Shown here: one piece after another, positions 23,456-36,157 of the stretch
Numbering within the stretch: the first letter of the stretch is position 1
Layout: every line of letters begins with the position of its first letter
NCBI GenBank assembly: GCA_050084985.1
Contig: JBITNC010000001.1
Location: 179,428,001 to 179,492,000 of the forward strand
Reading direction: 5' to 3'
Source: Nageia nagi
Taxonomy: Eukaryota; Pinophyta
DNA: 64,000 bases
Program-made: the position numbers and the translations under genes
The notes under the pieces: model-generated
What the model was told of the DNA's origin: nothing
Database searches by the model: none
Seen by the model: the letters and a program-made list of their open reading frames with translations, nothing else

Positions 23456-24610
23456 ATGGCATGCAAAGGGGGATTTTATTTTGGAAAAAAAATGGAAAAG
23501 AAAAGAGGGGAGCTAGGGTATGATGTTCTACAACATTCAAATGGCAAGGGAAGTGGATATTTAGAAAAGGTTAAAGGGGCTTTGATGCAGGTATCATTGG
23601 GAGGCATTAAGATAAACTCTACAAGCTTTCCTACTTTATTTAGGCATGCACATCATGGAGCTCATGATGAAGCTATGAGCATGCCTCCAATAGTAAATGA
23701 TAATGATTTTTCATCAAATATTTTGATTGTGAGTACCCTAATATACATGTATGCAAAACATGAAGGAAAGAGAAGAATAGTGTAATTATTTGTCAAGCAA
23801 CATGAGAATGTAAAGAGAAGGAGATGGGAATAAGGGTTTTGTTTGTACAAATCTCCAAATGGATTAAACATAGCCATTTAAAGTTATAATAGATACCAAT
23901 GTAACCAAAATAAAGGTCTATATGAAACTTATGATGTGTACATCTAATGTCCATTGGAGACCAAGATTGAGAGCTACGATGTACATAGATAAAGAGTCCT
24001 TTATAGAATGGTGTGATGCATTTAAAGGACCTGATGATAAAATCCACTATGCAATATAATATTCAATAAGAAATTAATATTATTAAACTTTTATATGTCT
24101 AACATCCATTGAGGATGCCCTTGGTATTATGGATCATAGTTTTGGAGGATATGCAATTCATGGCTACAAAATGATCATTCTAAAAACTCTCTAATCTAAA
24201 AAAGCACTTGGAGACCTAAAGGTATAAAATGCACATGTATTCCACTTGCATGAAATCATGGAGGTATGGTATATGAGAGCTATAAATAATTAATAGCAAG
24301 GCCAATCTTAGGCGTTATCTCATAATAAACCATTACACATGCATTGTTGATATTTCTTAGTCACATAGGCTACCTCGAGGAAGCTTTGAAGTATATTGTA
24401 AAGATTATCATAAAATTAGAATTGATATTTTAGATGCATATGTGTTGTTAAATACTCATTTTTGAAACATTATTTTAATTATGAAGAACCTTGAACTATT
24501 TCATGATTGCTACACTACAACCAAGTTATCTCTATTGCAAGGGACATTGCTGTGAAGGATGCTTGATTCAAATATTTAAGTAAAAATTTATTTCCATGAA
24601 ACCTTAATAA
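23456..24610 (+). pseudogene. PPR protein fragment (E/DYW class) inside G 3' LTR
   Basis: The same captured fragment as in the 5' LTR. A 109-codon open part (23456-23785) reads GGFYFGKKMEKKRGELGYDV early and ILIVSTLIYMYAKHEGKRR late. The latter matches the ALIDMYAKCG helix pair of PLS-type PPR repeats. After a stop come GGYAIHGY (about 24146), NHYTCIVD (about 24330), a LEEAL-type helix, and near 24495-24590 the DYW-type end HDCYTTTK then, in another frame, IARDIAVKDA. Intact DYW proteins edit organelle RNA. Here the frame is broken many times. Confidence 0.8.
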
Positions 24611-26648
24611 TACCAAGATATATAAGTAAATCTATTTTCCATATTTATTCATATCATATTATGGTAAGTCAAATGAGCTTTGCATCATGTAACTTTTTTT
24701 TAATAAAATAATATGAAAATGGAACTCTCAAGAAATTGTTATTTTGTTGCACTAGTGTCTATTATATTTATATATTATATTATTAAGCATGTGTTGAGAT
24801 TTCATGAAATACAATGTAAATTGCATTAGCTTAATACTTCCATGTTAAGGGATATCCTTCACTCGTATCTTGCACAAATAGTTTAAAAAGAAATATAATA
24901 CACCTTTGTTTAGATGTTTCTCTTAAGCCTCATTGCCTCATTAGGAACCTTCTCTAATAGTATTCTATTGGGTATCAGAATGGAAAAATTAGAGTTGAGA
25001 AGAAAATTAAAGGCTAGAAATTGCATTATAGGTTTATATATAAGGATAAAATGACTCCATCCATGCTGATAAATTAGAATTATTTATTTTATCTATCCTA
25101 TATTGATAGACTTTATGTTTAGCCTTCATAGTATATATGTATATAATATTTTGATAGATATTGAGCAATTTTAGTCTATGGTTACAAATATTCAAGCATT
25201 TTAATTATGATATTTTATTAAATATTATTTAATAATTGATTAATTATTTGATAAGGTCTTGATTATAAATTTCTAGAATAAGACATTTAGAAATTGTAAT
25301 TTCTCTATCAATAATGATTTTCTAGTCCTTTGATCAACCTAGGTAAGAGTATTGATAGTTGATACATGATTAGTTAGACCTTGGATCCTTATGGAATTAA
25401 TAAATTAATTCCTATAAAAGTATTGAAGAGAATTCTTAAGATTGCTGAAATACAATGAAAATTACTATTATAAGTATGGCTATTGTGTTAGCATGATTTT
25501 GTAATTTACATGATAGTGTATATTTTCTATTACTTAAAGTATATGGTGTTATTGTTTAAAAGAAAATAGTTTGATAATAATGATATTATCATTGTTAAAT
25601 AAGAATTTTCCTTACTATTATATGATGTAAGATCTTAGCACCTTCATAAAAAAAATATTATGGTTATGTTTATTTATGAAAATGTAAATAGGTTTTAAAG
25701 TGTATTTTAAAAGGTGAATTCATTGTATTATGTGATGAATTAGGAAATGAGTTAATGATTTTTATATGAATGAAATAGTTGGAATACTATTTATGCAAGT
25801 GGATTATGTAGGGATTATGAATAGTTGAGTTCACATTTGTACAAAAAGCCAATTGGATGGTTAAGATGTACCTAGTTGAAATTGTGTCAAGTTAACCTAA
25901 TGGTTGTAACAAATTGTTGCAAGAGATATATGTTACCAAAAATGTAATACTTATAATAATAAAAAGATTATTAGGTAGCATAAATACTAAGGGTTTACCT
26001 GGTGTTGCAACAAATAGGTTTTTCCAGAGCATTAGCTTAAACCATGTGTTGTGTGGAATGCCTTGGTATTGTGTGATGAATACTCTTGTCTCTTATTATT
26101 TGCATAGTTTTATGAGATATTTTTCATGAGTTTCCTTTTGAGAAATTTAAGTTAATATGATCTTTTGTTTATGAATTCTTATATGATATTTAAGTTATGT
26201 CATACCTTGTATGATGGTTTGATTAAGTTATTTCAGTTGAATTATATGACATAGGTAATGAGAAATAGAAATGTGACAATGATGTTAAAATAACATTTGA
26301 ACATAGTTTTTATTTATATTAATTTGATTAAACTTATGATTATAAATTCCCACTTATATAATTTTATTAAAAGGAAGAAAGTTTTAATAACTTTATGTCC
26401 ATCCTAAAATTCACTAAGAAGAACTAAACTTATGAATAGGGAAATATGTGATTATGATTCTTTATAAGAAATAATGTATTGTACAATGTTTAACAAGTAT
26501 TTTTTAATCATTATTTATTCAATTGAAATTTAAATTTTTGATATGTTTGTAATTTGAATCATATCTAGTTTATTGAATGGAACTCACCTAAAGTATATAC
26601 TTAAAAAACATTAGTATGAGTTTTCAAGTGATATAGCAGTATCTTACA

Positions 26649-26653
26649 CAAAG
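26649..26653. repeat. target-site duplication of G, right copy (caaag)
   Basis: Identical to 840-844. Copia I resumes immediately after it. Confidence 0.85.
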
Positions 26654-27250
26654 CCTCCATCCTTCTTAATACAATTTACTAGAATGAGTTTATTTTAGTC
26701 ATGTGAACAATAGTAACAAGCTTCCCATCATGGATTTTATCATAATTTTACACATTTTATCTTCAAACATGAAATTGTAGTTCTTTTCTAGCTTTTGGCA
26801 AATGTTCAATAGACTTTGTTTCAAATCTAGAACATAATAGATATCTTTGAACTTAATAGTTCCCTTTTTGGTTAGTACTTGTATCTCTCCTCTTACCATA
26901 ATCTCCAAGCTCTTTTCATATCCCAATATCATACATGACCTATAGGAGTAATCAATTGGAGAGAGTAGGGATTGTTCACTAGTCATGTGGTTTGTGCAGC
27001 CACTATCCAAGAGCCAAGTCTCATCTTTAAGCTTATGGGGGCTTGAAATTGAAAGGAATAATTTTTTTTCACCATATCCATGATCTTATTCTCCATATTT
27101 GGGTGATTTATCTTGTTTAGATTGCTTAAATCTATACTAATTCTTAAAATGGCCAAATTTATTACTATAAAAACATTACAAATTTCTCTTTTATTTACAT
27201 CTTCTTTCTCTTCCAGAGTGTCTCATCATTAATGCATGTGTTAGTTTATT
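26654..27250 (-). pseudogene. copia element I: zinc knuckle and aspartic protease
   Basis: A degenerate knuckle (CFYSNKFGHFKN, about 27170-27130; one Cys replaced by Ser) precedes the protease. The protease begins MDSGCTNHMTS (27010) with IMVRGEIQVL and FKDIYYVLDLKQSLLNI, as in copia proteases. Active-site DSGC corresponds to the family DSGA/DSGC. A 103-codon part is still open (26699-27010). The frame then runs to the G insertion point at 26653 and continues at 838 with GAG-pre-integrase. Confidence 0.86.
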
Positions 27251-27493
27251 TTATAAACTCTATCCTCTTACTCTACCTCTTCCAAATGATCTTTTTCTTC
27301 CTCCTCTTTTGTATCTACCTCTTCCTCTTGACCCTTTACATTCTCTTCCTTATCCTTCATTCTCTTTGATAGAGAATGCTTTCTCATCATTGTTCCTTAC
27401 TACTATCTTTGCTCTCTTAAAAAATCTCTCTTCATGTCATATAAAAGAGCCAATTAAATGGTTAGAATCCATGGTTGAGAGATCCTTTATCTC

Positions 27494-28060
27494 TTAAATA
27501 ATGAATGCAATAGTATCATAATTCTTTGTTAAGGTTCTCAAAATCTTCTTTATGATAAACTTCTTCTTTATCTTCTCTCCAAGAGTGGTCATTTTATTAA
27601 CAATGGATTTCACTCTTATACAATAATCTCTAGTAGTCTCCTTCTCTTCTTGATTCAAATTTTTAAACTCCCTTTTCAATGTTTGGAGTTTCACATATTT
27701 TACCTTCAATCTCCATTGGTAGCCTTCCCTCAATATTTCCCATGCTTCTTGGGCTAAGAAACATGTTGAGATTATAGGAAAGATGCTCTTTTCTAGAGCT
27801 GCTTGGATGAAGGAGAGAGCCATGGAGTTTTTCTTCTCTTTCTCCTTTTCATTTGCACTCAAGGTATTCTAATTAGTAGGATCATTATAGCTAGCCTCTA
27901 TAATATACGAGTATCCTTTTCCCTTTAAGAGAGTCTTCATACAAAAATTCCAATACTCATAGTCACTCCCATTAAACTTTGGAATGTGAATTGCATTTGA
28001 GTTTCTTGCCATGTCTTCTCTTCTATTCTTGGATAACTTATTGAATGTAATTTGTTCCAA
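27494..28060 (-). pseudogene. copia element I: gag
   Basis: Starts MEQITFNKLSKNRREDMARN (28060). The copia gag signature follows: IHIPKFNGSDYEYWNFCMKT, a stop near 27869, and then a 122-codon open part with MALSFIQAALEKSIFPII, AQEAWEILREGYQ, LQTLKREFKNLNQEEKET and IVNKMTTLGEKI. This is the usual UBN2-type gag layout. It is split into two frames, so it is non-functional. It is the 5' end of the element whose integrase is at 1-838. Confidence 0.88.
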
Positions 28061-28076
28061 ATAAGATTTGATACCA
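28061..28076 (-). promoter_or_regulatory. copia I primer-binding site
   Basis: On the minus strand it reads TTGGTATCAAATCTTA, close to the initiator tRNA-Met site, just outside the gag start and just inside the LTR. Confidence 0.65.
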
Positions 28077-28415
28077 ATTTAATTTAATTAGAATAAACAA
28101 ATAAGTGAATTACACAACCAAGTAAATGGAAAAACTATTCTACAACTCAAATGAGCAAGAATGCATTTATCAATATATACACATAACTCAAATTTTATAG
28201 AATACCAAATGAACTTGTATTAAAGTTTGAGAATACACTTCAATAGTTATTACAAATTGAAATAAGGAATAAATACATTTTGTATGTCATGAGCATTCAT
28301 ATTCCATTACAAAGCAAAAAATGAGAGAAAAATGAAAAGATGATAAAATTTTAAAAGATATAATAATATGTACTAGTAGATAGGCTGATTAACTAGCTAG
28401 TAGGTCAATTTTGAT
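28077..28415 (-). repeat. copia I 5' LTR, part interrupted by B
   Basis: Lies upstream of the primer-binding site. Element B is inserted at 28416. The remaining outer part would be 36090 to about 36157, where TGTTTAGATTGAGA (minus strand) could be the LTR start. The other LTR is outside the window, so these limits are tentative. Confidence 0.5.
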
Positions 28416-29062
28416 TGTAGATCCTAAATAATGTGATGGTGTAATTAATTAAGGGAATTAACACATGCACTATTTGGTCTACTAGTTAGTTGAAATAAAG
28501 TAGAAATATGATAACAAATGATTAAGCATACAGGTTTGTTTCATGAATATGCATATTCAATTGATCAAGGGAAGACATACATCAAGAACATAGTAATAGT
28601 ACACCATTGATGTCATGTTAATGATCAAATTAAATATGTGATGAAATATGAAATGAAAATTGAATGAATTATTTATCAATATAATGAAAGTATGATAATT
28701 ATTGAGATAAGAGATTCACTTGTTATAGATAAGAAGAACTTGCAATTGTTTGCTTTGCAAATGATGTTTGAGTCCTTGATTCTCTATGCAATATTCAGTT
28801 GATAGAAGCCTTGGGTCTTTTGTAATTTGCCCCTTATCTAGTCTCCTCTTGATAATAATCATCTCCTCTATCTTTGTATATATTTAATGCCTTTATATAG
28901 GGATGCTTCTATTATAGGATTTGACCCCTTACATAATCTATAAGGGTCAAATATATGGCCTACAAATCTTTTATACATTTTAAATCCCTTTTTAAATAAT
29001 ACATTGTTAAGGTATTAAAATGATTTTTTAAATACATAAAGCTTCACTTTGAGGTGTCTACA
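28416..29062 (-). repeat. B 3' LTR
   Basis: 647 bp, matching 35432-36089 and 1645-2327. On the minus strand it starts TGTAGACACCTCAAAGTGAA and ends ...TTTAGGATCTACA. Confidence 0.88.
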
Positions 29063-29615
29063 TTTTCCCCTCTTTGGATGTGTGATTGAAGCAATGAAAT
29101 TACATGTCCAAAGAAGAAGTGTAGCCAAGATATAAAAGAATTTTTTTTATCTTTTTCCTAATGCTATATTTTGCTAGAAGATGAATGGTTGATGTTGAGG
29201 GACCTTATGTTGCCCCCCTTTTGACTTGGATTCCCCAAGAGATATCCTTGAATGGAGTAGCCAAAGAAAAAGCTATTGAAGAAGCTATCTTCAAGAATAC
29301 TATTTGGATGATGTTTGGATGACTATAAAAATCCATATCCAAGGCTAGAGATGGAAGATATGATTTAGCTCCCTTATACTATTTCAATCATGAATTTGAT
29401 AATTTCATTATGTCTAATACTCTATAAATATTTGCACTTATGTCCATACCTTTAAATAGAGAGGTTACTCTTTGGATTGGTGGAAATGATAATGAAATGT
29501 ACATCATTAATGGCCTAATAGACTATGAGCATGGTGTCGATGCCTTAGTTTTGACTATAATTTTCTATTATTTTGCTAGATCTATGCACCTACAATGAAA
29601 TATCAATCATAAAAT
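29063..29615 (-). other. B region between 3' LTR and tandem array, no gene seen
   Basis: Contains a short CT-rich TTTTCCCCTC stretch beside the LTR (the minus-strand polypurine tract GAGGGGAAAA, about 29063-29072). No coding signal was recognised on either strand. Confidence 0.5.
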
Positions 29616-30385
29616 AATGATGGATGCACAATAAGTTGTTTCTTCCATTAGAGATGATCCAATATCAACATCTTGCTCATAGCTACATCATCAATTTATT
29701 TTTTAAGTGAGTGAACTCTCACTAGTTCTATTGATGGCCATCGATGATCATACGTTTGTATGTCTATGTTCTAAAGATAATATGATTTAGATGGGTTCAA
29801 AGAAAAAATCATGTGGATACACAACAAAATGTATCATCCATTGGAGATTATCCAATATCAACAAATTTCTCATAGTTGCATCATTGGCTTACTTTTAAGT
29901 GAGTGAACTCTCACTAGTCATATCGTTGGCCATCAACGATCATTCATTTTTATGTCCATGATTCAAAAAGAATATAATTTAGATGGGTTCAAAGAAAAAA
30001 CCATGTGGATACATAAAAAAATATATCATCCATTGGATATGATCCAATGTGAACAAATTGCTCATAGCTACATCATCAGTTTACTTTTTAAGTGAGTGAC
30101 CTCTCACTAGTTGTATCATTAACCATTGACGATCATGCATTTTAATGTCCATTATATAAATATAGTATGCTTTAAATGGGCTCAAAGAAAAAAAACATGT
30201 GTATACACAACAAAAATTATCATCCATTAGAGATGATCCAATGTCAACAAATTGCTCATAGATGCATCACCTATTTACTTCTAAGTGAATGAAGTCTCAC
30301 TAGAAATATCAATGGCCATCGATGATCATGTGTTTTGATTTCCATGATCTAAAGACATTAGACATGTGAAGTAATGATGAAATTT
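29615..30385. repeat. 193-bp tandem array, four copies
   Basis: The landmark CCATTRGAKATGATCC occurs at 29645, 29838, 30030 and 30223, giving spacings of 193, 192 and 193 bases. Each unit also has AGTGAGTGAACTCTCACT (able to form a hairpin AGTGAG/CTCACT), GGCCATCGATGATCAT and GATGGGTTCAAAGAAAAA. The copies differ at many sites. It sits inside the pol-less part of B; A is truncated before this point. Confidence 0.9.
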
Positions 30386-31439
30386 CTTGATATTTAGACC
30401 TATAAATGTCTAGGAGCTTAAGTTTAATTTTGCACAAAGGATGTATGCTATTGATGCCCTAAAAATACATCAATGTATACCATCGATGCCATGTGGATAG
30501 TATTCCATGCCATTAACGTTATAGGATTCCTTGAATTTGGCTAAAATAAAATTATCTTGATTACTATTAGCTACAATATGTTAATTCACCATACTTATAT
30601 TTGAATATGAGATTGCCCCCAACTGATGCTAAAAAAGGGGATAAGGCAAGCCATCTTGTCACATGCATGAACACATGCTGCATAACCACATCATCATGTC
30701 ATCATCTAGATGATAATAATGAATTACCAACACATGGAGGAGAATAAAGGTATTAAAAGTGATGATAAATGTAGTGCAAAATGCAAAGTGAGGTCTAGAA
30801 GGGGAGATAATGCCCTATCATTTTGCATATTTCTCCATGTCAACTTTAGGTCAATCAATAGATATTGATTTATTCACTTGGCATGTGTTAATTCATGTAA
30901 AAAATATTAACCTTTTGAAATAAAAATTTAACATGCTTAATAATGTTAAATAAAAAGAGAAAAATAAAATATTTGTACCTCATGATGGAAGCATTATTTT
31001 GGTACTGATCCTCATGCCAAAAAGGCATAATTAAGGATAAGTATAGGAGGGGTTTCAATTGTTTGAGTAACTCATAGATTGGTACACCACCAATGCCCTG
31101 ATGTTAGTACATCATTAGTGTCATGAAATAAGTGGAGAAAGTTTACCAATTAAGCAATGCCTTCATATGTCACCAAATCTTGCAAATATCATGAGCCTAC
31201 AGCTGCTTAGGAATAACCTTCATGAAGATATAGTTTTACCCTTCCAAATGACTAAAATCAAGTATACATAATCTAAATTTTTTAATTATATATCATAAAT
31301 AAGTATATATTATCATATGAAAACTAGAAATTGATGAAAATGAACTAGGTGCATTGGAAACTCATCTAAACAACAAATTAGCATGCCATTGGTGCCATAA
31401 ACCTAGTACAAATTTTAATAAAAAATACAAATGAAATAA

Positions 31440-32290
31440 TCTTTACTTGAGATATGCAAGCACCATTTGAATAATTCTAAGCATAAATTAGATCCAAATT
31501 CCATCAATAGCACATAAAAATTAAAGAAATGGATGCCATTGATAGAAAATGTTGCTATGGAGTAGCCATGACTCTCAGGGTTGCCCTTAATTATACGACA
31601 TGGTGGATAGCTATGCATCGAAGCTCTTTGAACCTAAATGAGTTAGATAGTGGAAGTGATGATGTGATGAGCCCACCATTATAGGAGGAGGATTAAATGA
31701 ATGTAGATAATCCTATCCATGATGGGTCTCCACCAATAAGGGGACTAGAGGTGCTAATAGTAGTTGCCCCTACTCCAAGTAAGAAACATTCTACTCATAG
31801 TGTTTCATGATTTTGAAATTTTAAATGTAGCTAATGAAAGACTAATTGTCATTATGTATGATATGAAAGGGGTGTTAGATGCATAGGTAGTGGCCATGGA
31901 GGCTGAGTTAGCTACATTGAGGTTGATGGAGGTAGAGTTGGCTATGGTGAGGACTACACTTGTGATGTGAGATGCAAAGGTGGATTCACTATCTTAAAGA
32001 GTGAAGGGTCTCTAGGATAGGTTTAACATACCCCCACTAGATCAATAGTGGGCATTCATACAAATTTAGCATGATCATATTACATCTTAGGCTCTAGAGA
32101 TATCTAGACTACAAGCCAAGTATACAAGGTCCAAGATGCTTTTGTAGATTCATGGACTCACGATGAGTGGTATCTTGAGTGGAGTCTCCATATCTAGAGC
32201 TAGTGGTAGTGGTAGGAGAGTATGCTCTAGGAGTGAGACATATAGTAGTGGTGCTAGTGCCCACCCATAATGGTGGATGATGTATGGCTA
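31440..32290 (+). pseudogene. Decayed antisense ORF in element B
   Basis: On the plus strand, opposite to B's gag, one frame has coding character for about 280 codons. Its only breaks are mainly TAG/TAA/TGA where CAG/CAA/CGA would be expected. It includes IKEMDAIDRKCCYGVAMTLR (about 31518-31580), a Ser/Asp-rich stretch NELDSGSDDVMSPP (about 31634-31675), the repetitive AELATLRLMEVELAMVRTT (about 31905-31960) and a Ser/Gly-rich end ISRASGSGRR (about 32190-32220). Tat-lineage plant elements are known to carry antisense extra ORFs downstream of their coding region; this fits that position. I cannot name the protein. Confidence 0.6.
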
Positions 32291-32328
32291 AGGCCCATGT
32301 ATACCTATTTTATACCAAATTTGTACTT

Positions 32329-32330
<2 letters not shown>

Positions 32331-32412
<82 letters not shown>
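32331..32412. repeat. (TA)n microsatellite in B
   Basis: About 80 bases of TA. Element A has only a short TA run at the matching site (5319-5329), so it expanded after the two copies separated. Confidence 0.95.
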
Positions 32413-32414
<2 letters not shown>

Positions 32415-33299
32415 CCCATTTGGTAAAATTAATACTAAATATTTTTTATCTTTGTGTTATATTTAAATGGTTGACATTAGACACACATAGGCATAATGAA
32501 CTCTAAAAATGAACTTATTAATAATAAAACATGCTAAACATGCACACATTATGTTATGTATAATTGATAATGACCATAAGACATACACACAAACTGAAAT
32601 GACACACAACTTGAAGGAACCATGAAACCTTGGAGAAACTAGTAAAGGTTAGGAGGGTGTATGTGAGCATAGATAGCATGACATAACACCCAAGATTAGC
32701 CTAAAGGCTAAGGCACATTGTTTAAATTGATTAAAAGTGTATTTTAAACATTCTATCTAGAGAAAAGCATGATGTTAGTGCCCTAACACATAGATAGTAG
32801 GGCATTGGCACCATGCACAGAGAGGATTCAAATACCAAGATTATGGATATAGGAAGAAAAGATGAATACAAAGAAGAAAAATCATTGGATTGGTGAACAC
32901 AAAAAATAGGAAAGTAAAAAGACACAAAAATATCCTAGCTACTAATATATAATGATTGTGATGTCAAAAAGAGCTCAAGAAATAAGTTTATGTACCTAGG
33001 GAGTTTTTTCCACCCAAATACTTTATAGAGGTAGGGACAAAAAGAGGCACTTTTGTACTAATCATCCCCACATTGCTAGTGCTCTAAAACAATAATGAAT
33101 GCCATTGGTATCACACCTTTTGATTCTATTCCTATTCCTATTTGTAGGAGGATTCCTATTTGTATAAGTGTTAGCCAAAAAAGAATGTAAATTATGGGAA
33201 ATACTTACTATACTAATGCACCCTCAATATTTTGAATATGGTAGGTGATTATTGAATACCCCTAGCTGTGCATTATATGTATGTATAGGTCTTATTTGT

Positions 33300-35264
33300 A
33301 CAGTTGATTTTTGATCCATCCTAATTACTCCCTTATTAATGAAATCCTATATAAGGTTGCGAAGTGTCCTGTAATCCTAGGTTAGATGACGAGGTACCTT
33401 GTGATAATTATAAAATTCTTCATATTAAAAATTTTTAGGGACACCATTAGTAAACTTAGGTTCAACGATAGGAGGTAATTAGATCAGTTCCTCATCTAAT
33501 AATACATTATAAATATTATCAATAATATCAATCAAAGGTGTACATTAGCAAGTATGTTTGGGTGGATAACTACCTCATTTTTTATGAGCAACATGATTTT
33601 CTTCAACCTTGGTTTGATTTTCATTAATAGATTTTATAGGTGAAGTATGCTCAACATGTTTTATAGCACTCAACTTTTTAATTCATGGTTCCTTTTTAGT
33701 GATAGTGTCAGTCATATCTCTTAAAGACATATCATGATTAGAGATGGCAAATAACTTATATATAGGCAAGAGACCATCCACAAAAATATTCTTGAGTTCA
33801 TATTCATCCATGGTGAGTTTATTAGTGGTTTGTTTCCATATCTTTGCAAAATCCTTCACTAATTTGTTAGGGAGTTGTTTAATTTTACATAAGTCCTTAA
33901 AATAAACCTTCTCAATAATGTTATAACCATAACTGTGTAAAAATATGTGAATCAAATCCTCATACCTATCAATGCTACTTTTGGGAAGCCAAAAGTACCA
34001 TTCTAGATCCTCATCCTTTAAACTATAAAAAAATGACTTAGCCAACAAATCTTGGTCATGCATATATTCAATAGCCTTTTCATGGAATTTATGAACATGC
34101 ATCCTAGGATCTTGCATACTATCAAACTTAGTAAATTTGACACTCTTTCTCTCATGGATTATATTGGAAAGAATTCTAGTAGTGAGTGGTATTTTTAAAC
34201 ATGAAAGGAAATCATCCTCATTACTCACCATATTGTTAAACCCTATGTTGGTCATTGTGGATGGTGGTGGGGAAGGAGGAGGTTGTTATGCATTGTTTGA
34301 TGTTTGAAGTGGAATATTTTTCAAAAAAACAAACTCATTAGTGTGATTAACCCTATCCTACTCAAGTTCATGCAATACCCCTACCAGGATTTCCAATTGT
34401 TCATATAGAGGTTATTTATATCGATCAGTATTTTCTTAGATATCCATAATGATACCTACCTTAATCTCATGCTCCTTGGGAGTCCAAGTTGGTTGTAGCT
34501 TAAAGGATTCTCTAATAATTTGTTCATAATGAGAGTTTGAATTTCATCATCAGGTAAAAGAACTTGACCCTTACCTTTCTTCTCTTGATTGAAATAGTGT
34601 GGATTAAGGATCAAATTGCTATAAGATTCTTTTTCCTCATCCTCGGGTTTTGATAATCATTAGTTTTAGAAACATCATCCTCATGAAATGGCAACTCCAA
34701 CTTAGCATCAAGCTCTGGTTCAAACTCTACTCTAGTAGGATCTATGTCACTCACACCATGGTGATAATTGATCACATCACCAATGTTGTGCATTTCATGT
34801 GTAGGTTGGGGATGTTTCAATGATTGCTCATAATAGGATAAGCTATCTTCAAATTATACAATTTCCAACTAGTTATCAAACAAATTTACATCTGTAAGAA
34901 GTTCCACCACAATAGAAGCATTATTACAAACAAAACATTATAGCCTTTCTTTATCAAATAATATCTATTGAATGGATCGAGCATTATAAGGAATTGTATC
35001 AAGATCAGGGAGTTCACCATCATCATAAGGTTTGGGATGAGGAGTAAAATTATCCAAGTTGCTAGGATCAAGAATAGCATAGCTATTAGGAGTCTCTCCA
35101 ATAATGGACATTCATTTATTAGAATCTAAAGATTTAGTATCCCATATGGTCCTAGGAGGAGGGATTTGAACAGACAATTTAGGATTAATTCAAAGACTTC
35201 TCCTAACCTTTTAAAACTATACTTTGGATTTGGATACTATAGGGTTATCTAGGTTAACATCCAT
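33300..35264 (-). pseudogene. B gag polyprotein, Tat/Athila-like
   Basis: The start MDVNLDNPIVSKSKV (35264) matches element A. A 190-codon open part (34255-33683) contains the retrotransposon gag domain: KFDSMQDPRMHVHKFHEKA, DEDLEWYFWLPKSSIDRYED, VYFKDLCKIKQLPNKLVKDF, NIFVDGLLPIYKLF. A degenerate CxxH-type zinc motif lies at about 33430-33340 (YNYHKVPRHLT). Stops are scattered upstream and downstream. The intact core is longer than in A, but the protein as a whole is broken. No protease follows. Confidence 0.85.
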
Positions 35265-35431
35265 CTTTGGGATATAAGTAGAATAATCGCTAGTTTTATG
35301 TTTCTCTTTGGCTACTATTTGGAGCACTTCCTCTATGTTGAGAAAAAGTAGTGAAAATGGATTAATGACTTTATAGAAGGATTTTTCCCTAGTTGAAGAC
35401 CTAGGTGTGTAAGAATGTTGTGTTCATCAAA

Positions 35432-36089
35432 TGTAGAACCTAAATAATGTGATGGTGTAATTAATTAAGGGAATTTACACATGTACTATTTGGTCTATTA
35501 GTTAGTTGACATAAAGTAAGAATATGACAACAGATGATTAAGCATATAGGTTCATTTCATTAATATGCATATTCAATTGATCAAGGAAAGACATACATCA
35601 AGAACAAGCAATATCATATACACAAGTATGACACTAGCATTGTGTTAATGATCAATTTAAAGATGCAACAAAATATGAAATGATAAGTGAATGAATGATT
35701 TATCAATATAATGAAAGTATGCTAATTCTTGAGATAAGAGATTCACTTTTTATAGATAAGAAGACCTTGCAAAGGTTTGCTTTGTAAATGATGTTTGAGT
35801 CCTTGATTCTCTATCCAATCTTCAGTTGATAAAAGCCTTGGGTATTTTGTAATCTACCCCTTGTCTAGTCTCTTCCTAATGATAATCTCCTCCTTTATCT
35901 TTGTATATCTTTAATGCCTTTATATAGGGATGCTTCTATTAAGGGATTTTACCCCTTGTATAATCCATAAGGGTAAAATATATGGCCTACACCTCTTTTA
36001 TACATTTTAAATCCCTTTTTAAATAATACATTATTAAGGGATTAAAATGATTTATCAAATTGATAAAGGTTCATTTTGAGGCATCTACA
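35432..36089 (-). repeat. B 5' LTR
   Basis: 658 bp. On the minus strand it starts TGTAGATGCCTCAAAATGAA and ends ...TTTAGGTTCTACA, followed by TTTGATGAACACAAC as internal start. It matches the 3' LTR and element A's LTR. Confidence 0.88.
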
Positions 36090-36157
36090 CTAATAAGGTC
36101 TAACTAGTTGATTAGTTATATAGCTGGTCTCTAAGAAACTGAATCTCAATCTAAACA

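Larger units (their letters stand above)
28416..36089 (-). mobile_element. Element B: Tat-like gag-only LTR element with antisense ORF remnant
   Basis: 7,674 bp with two LTRs (28416-29062; 35432-36089), inserted in the LTR of copia I. Flanking pentamers ttgat and ctaat differ by two transitions and may be a decayed target duplication. Gag is at about 33300-35264. No RT, RNase H or integrase is present between gag and the 3' LTR. That part instead contains a plus-strand coding relic, a TA microsatellite and a 193-bp tandem array. It is the same family as element A. Lacking pol, it would need enzymes supplied by another element. Confidence 0.86.

Noticed and set aside
29615-30385. Regular spacing considered as a CRISPR-like array
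   Set aside because: Units are about 193 bp and adjacent, with no short repeat/spacer structure; plant DNA.
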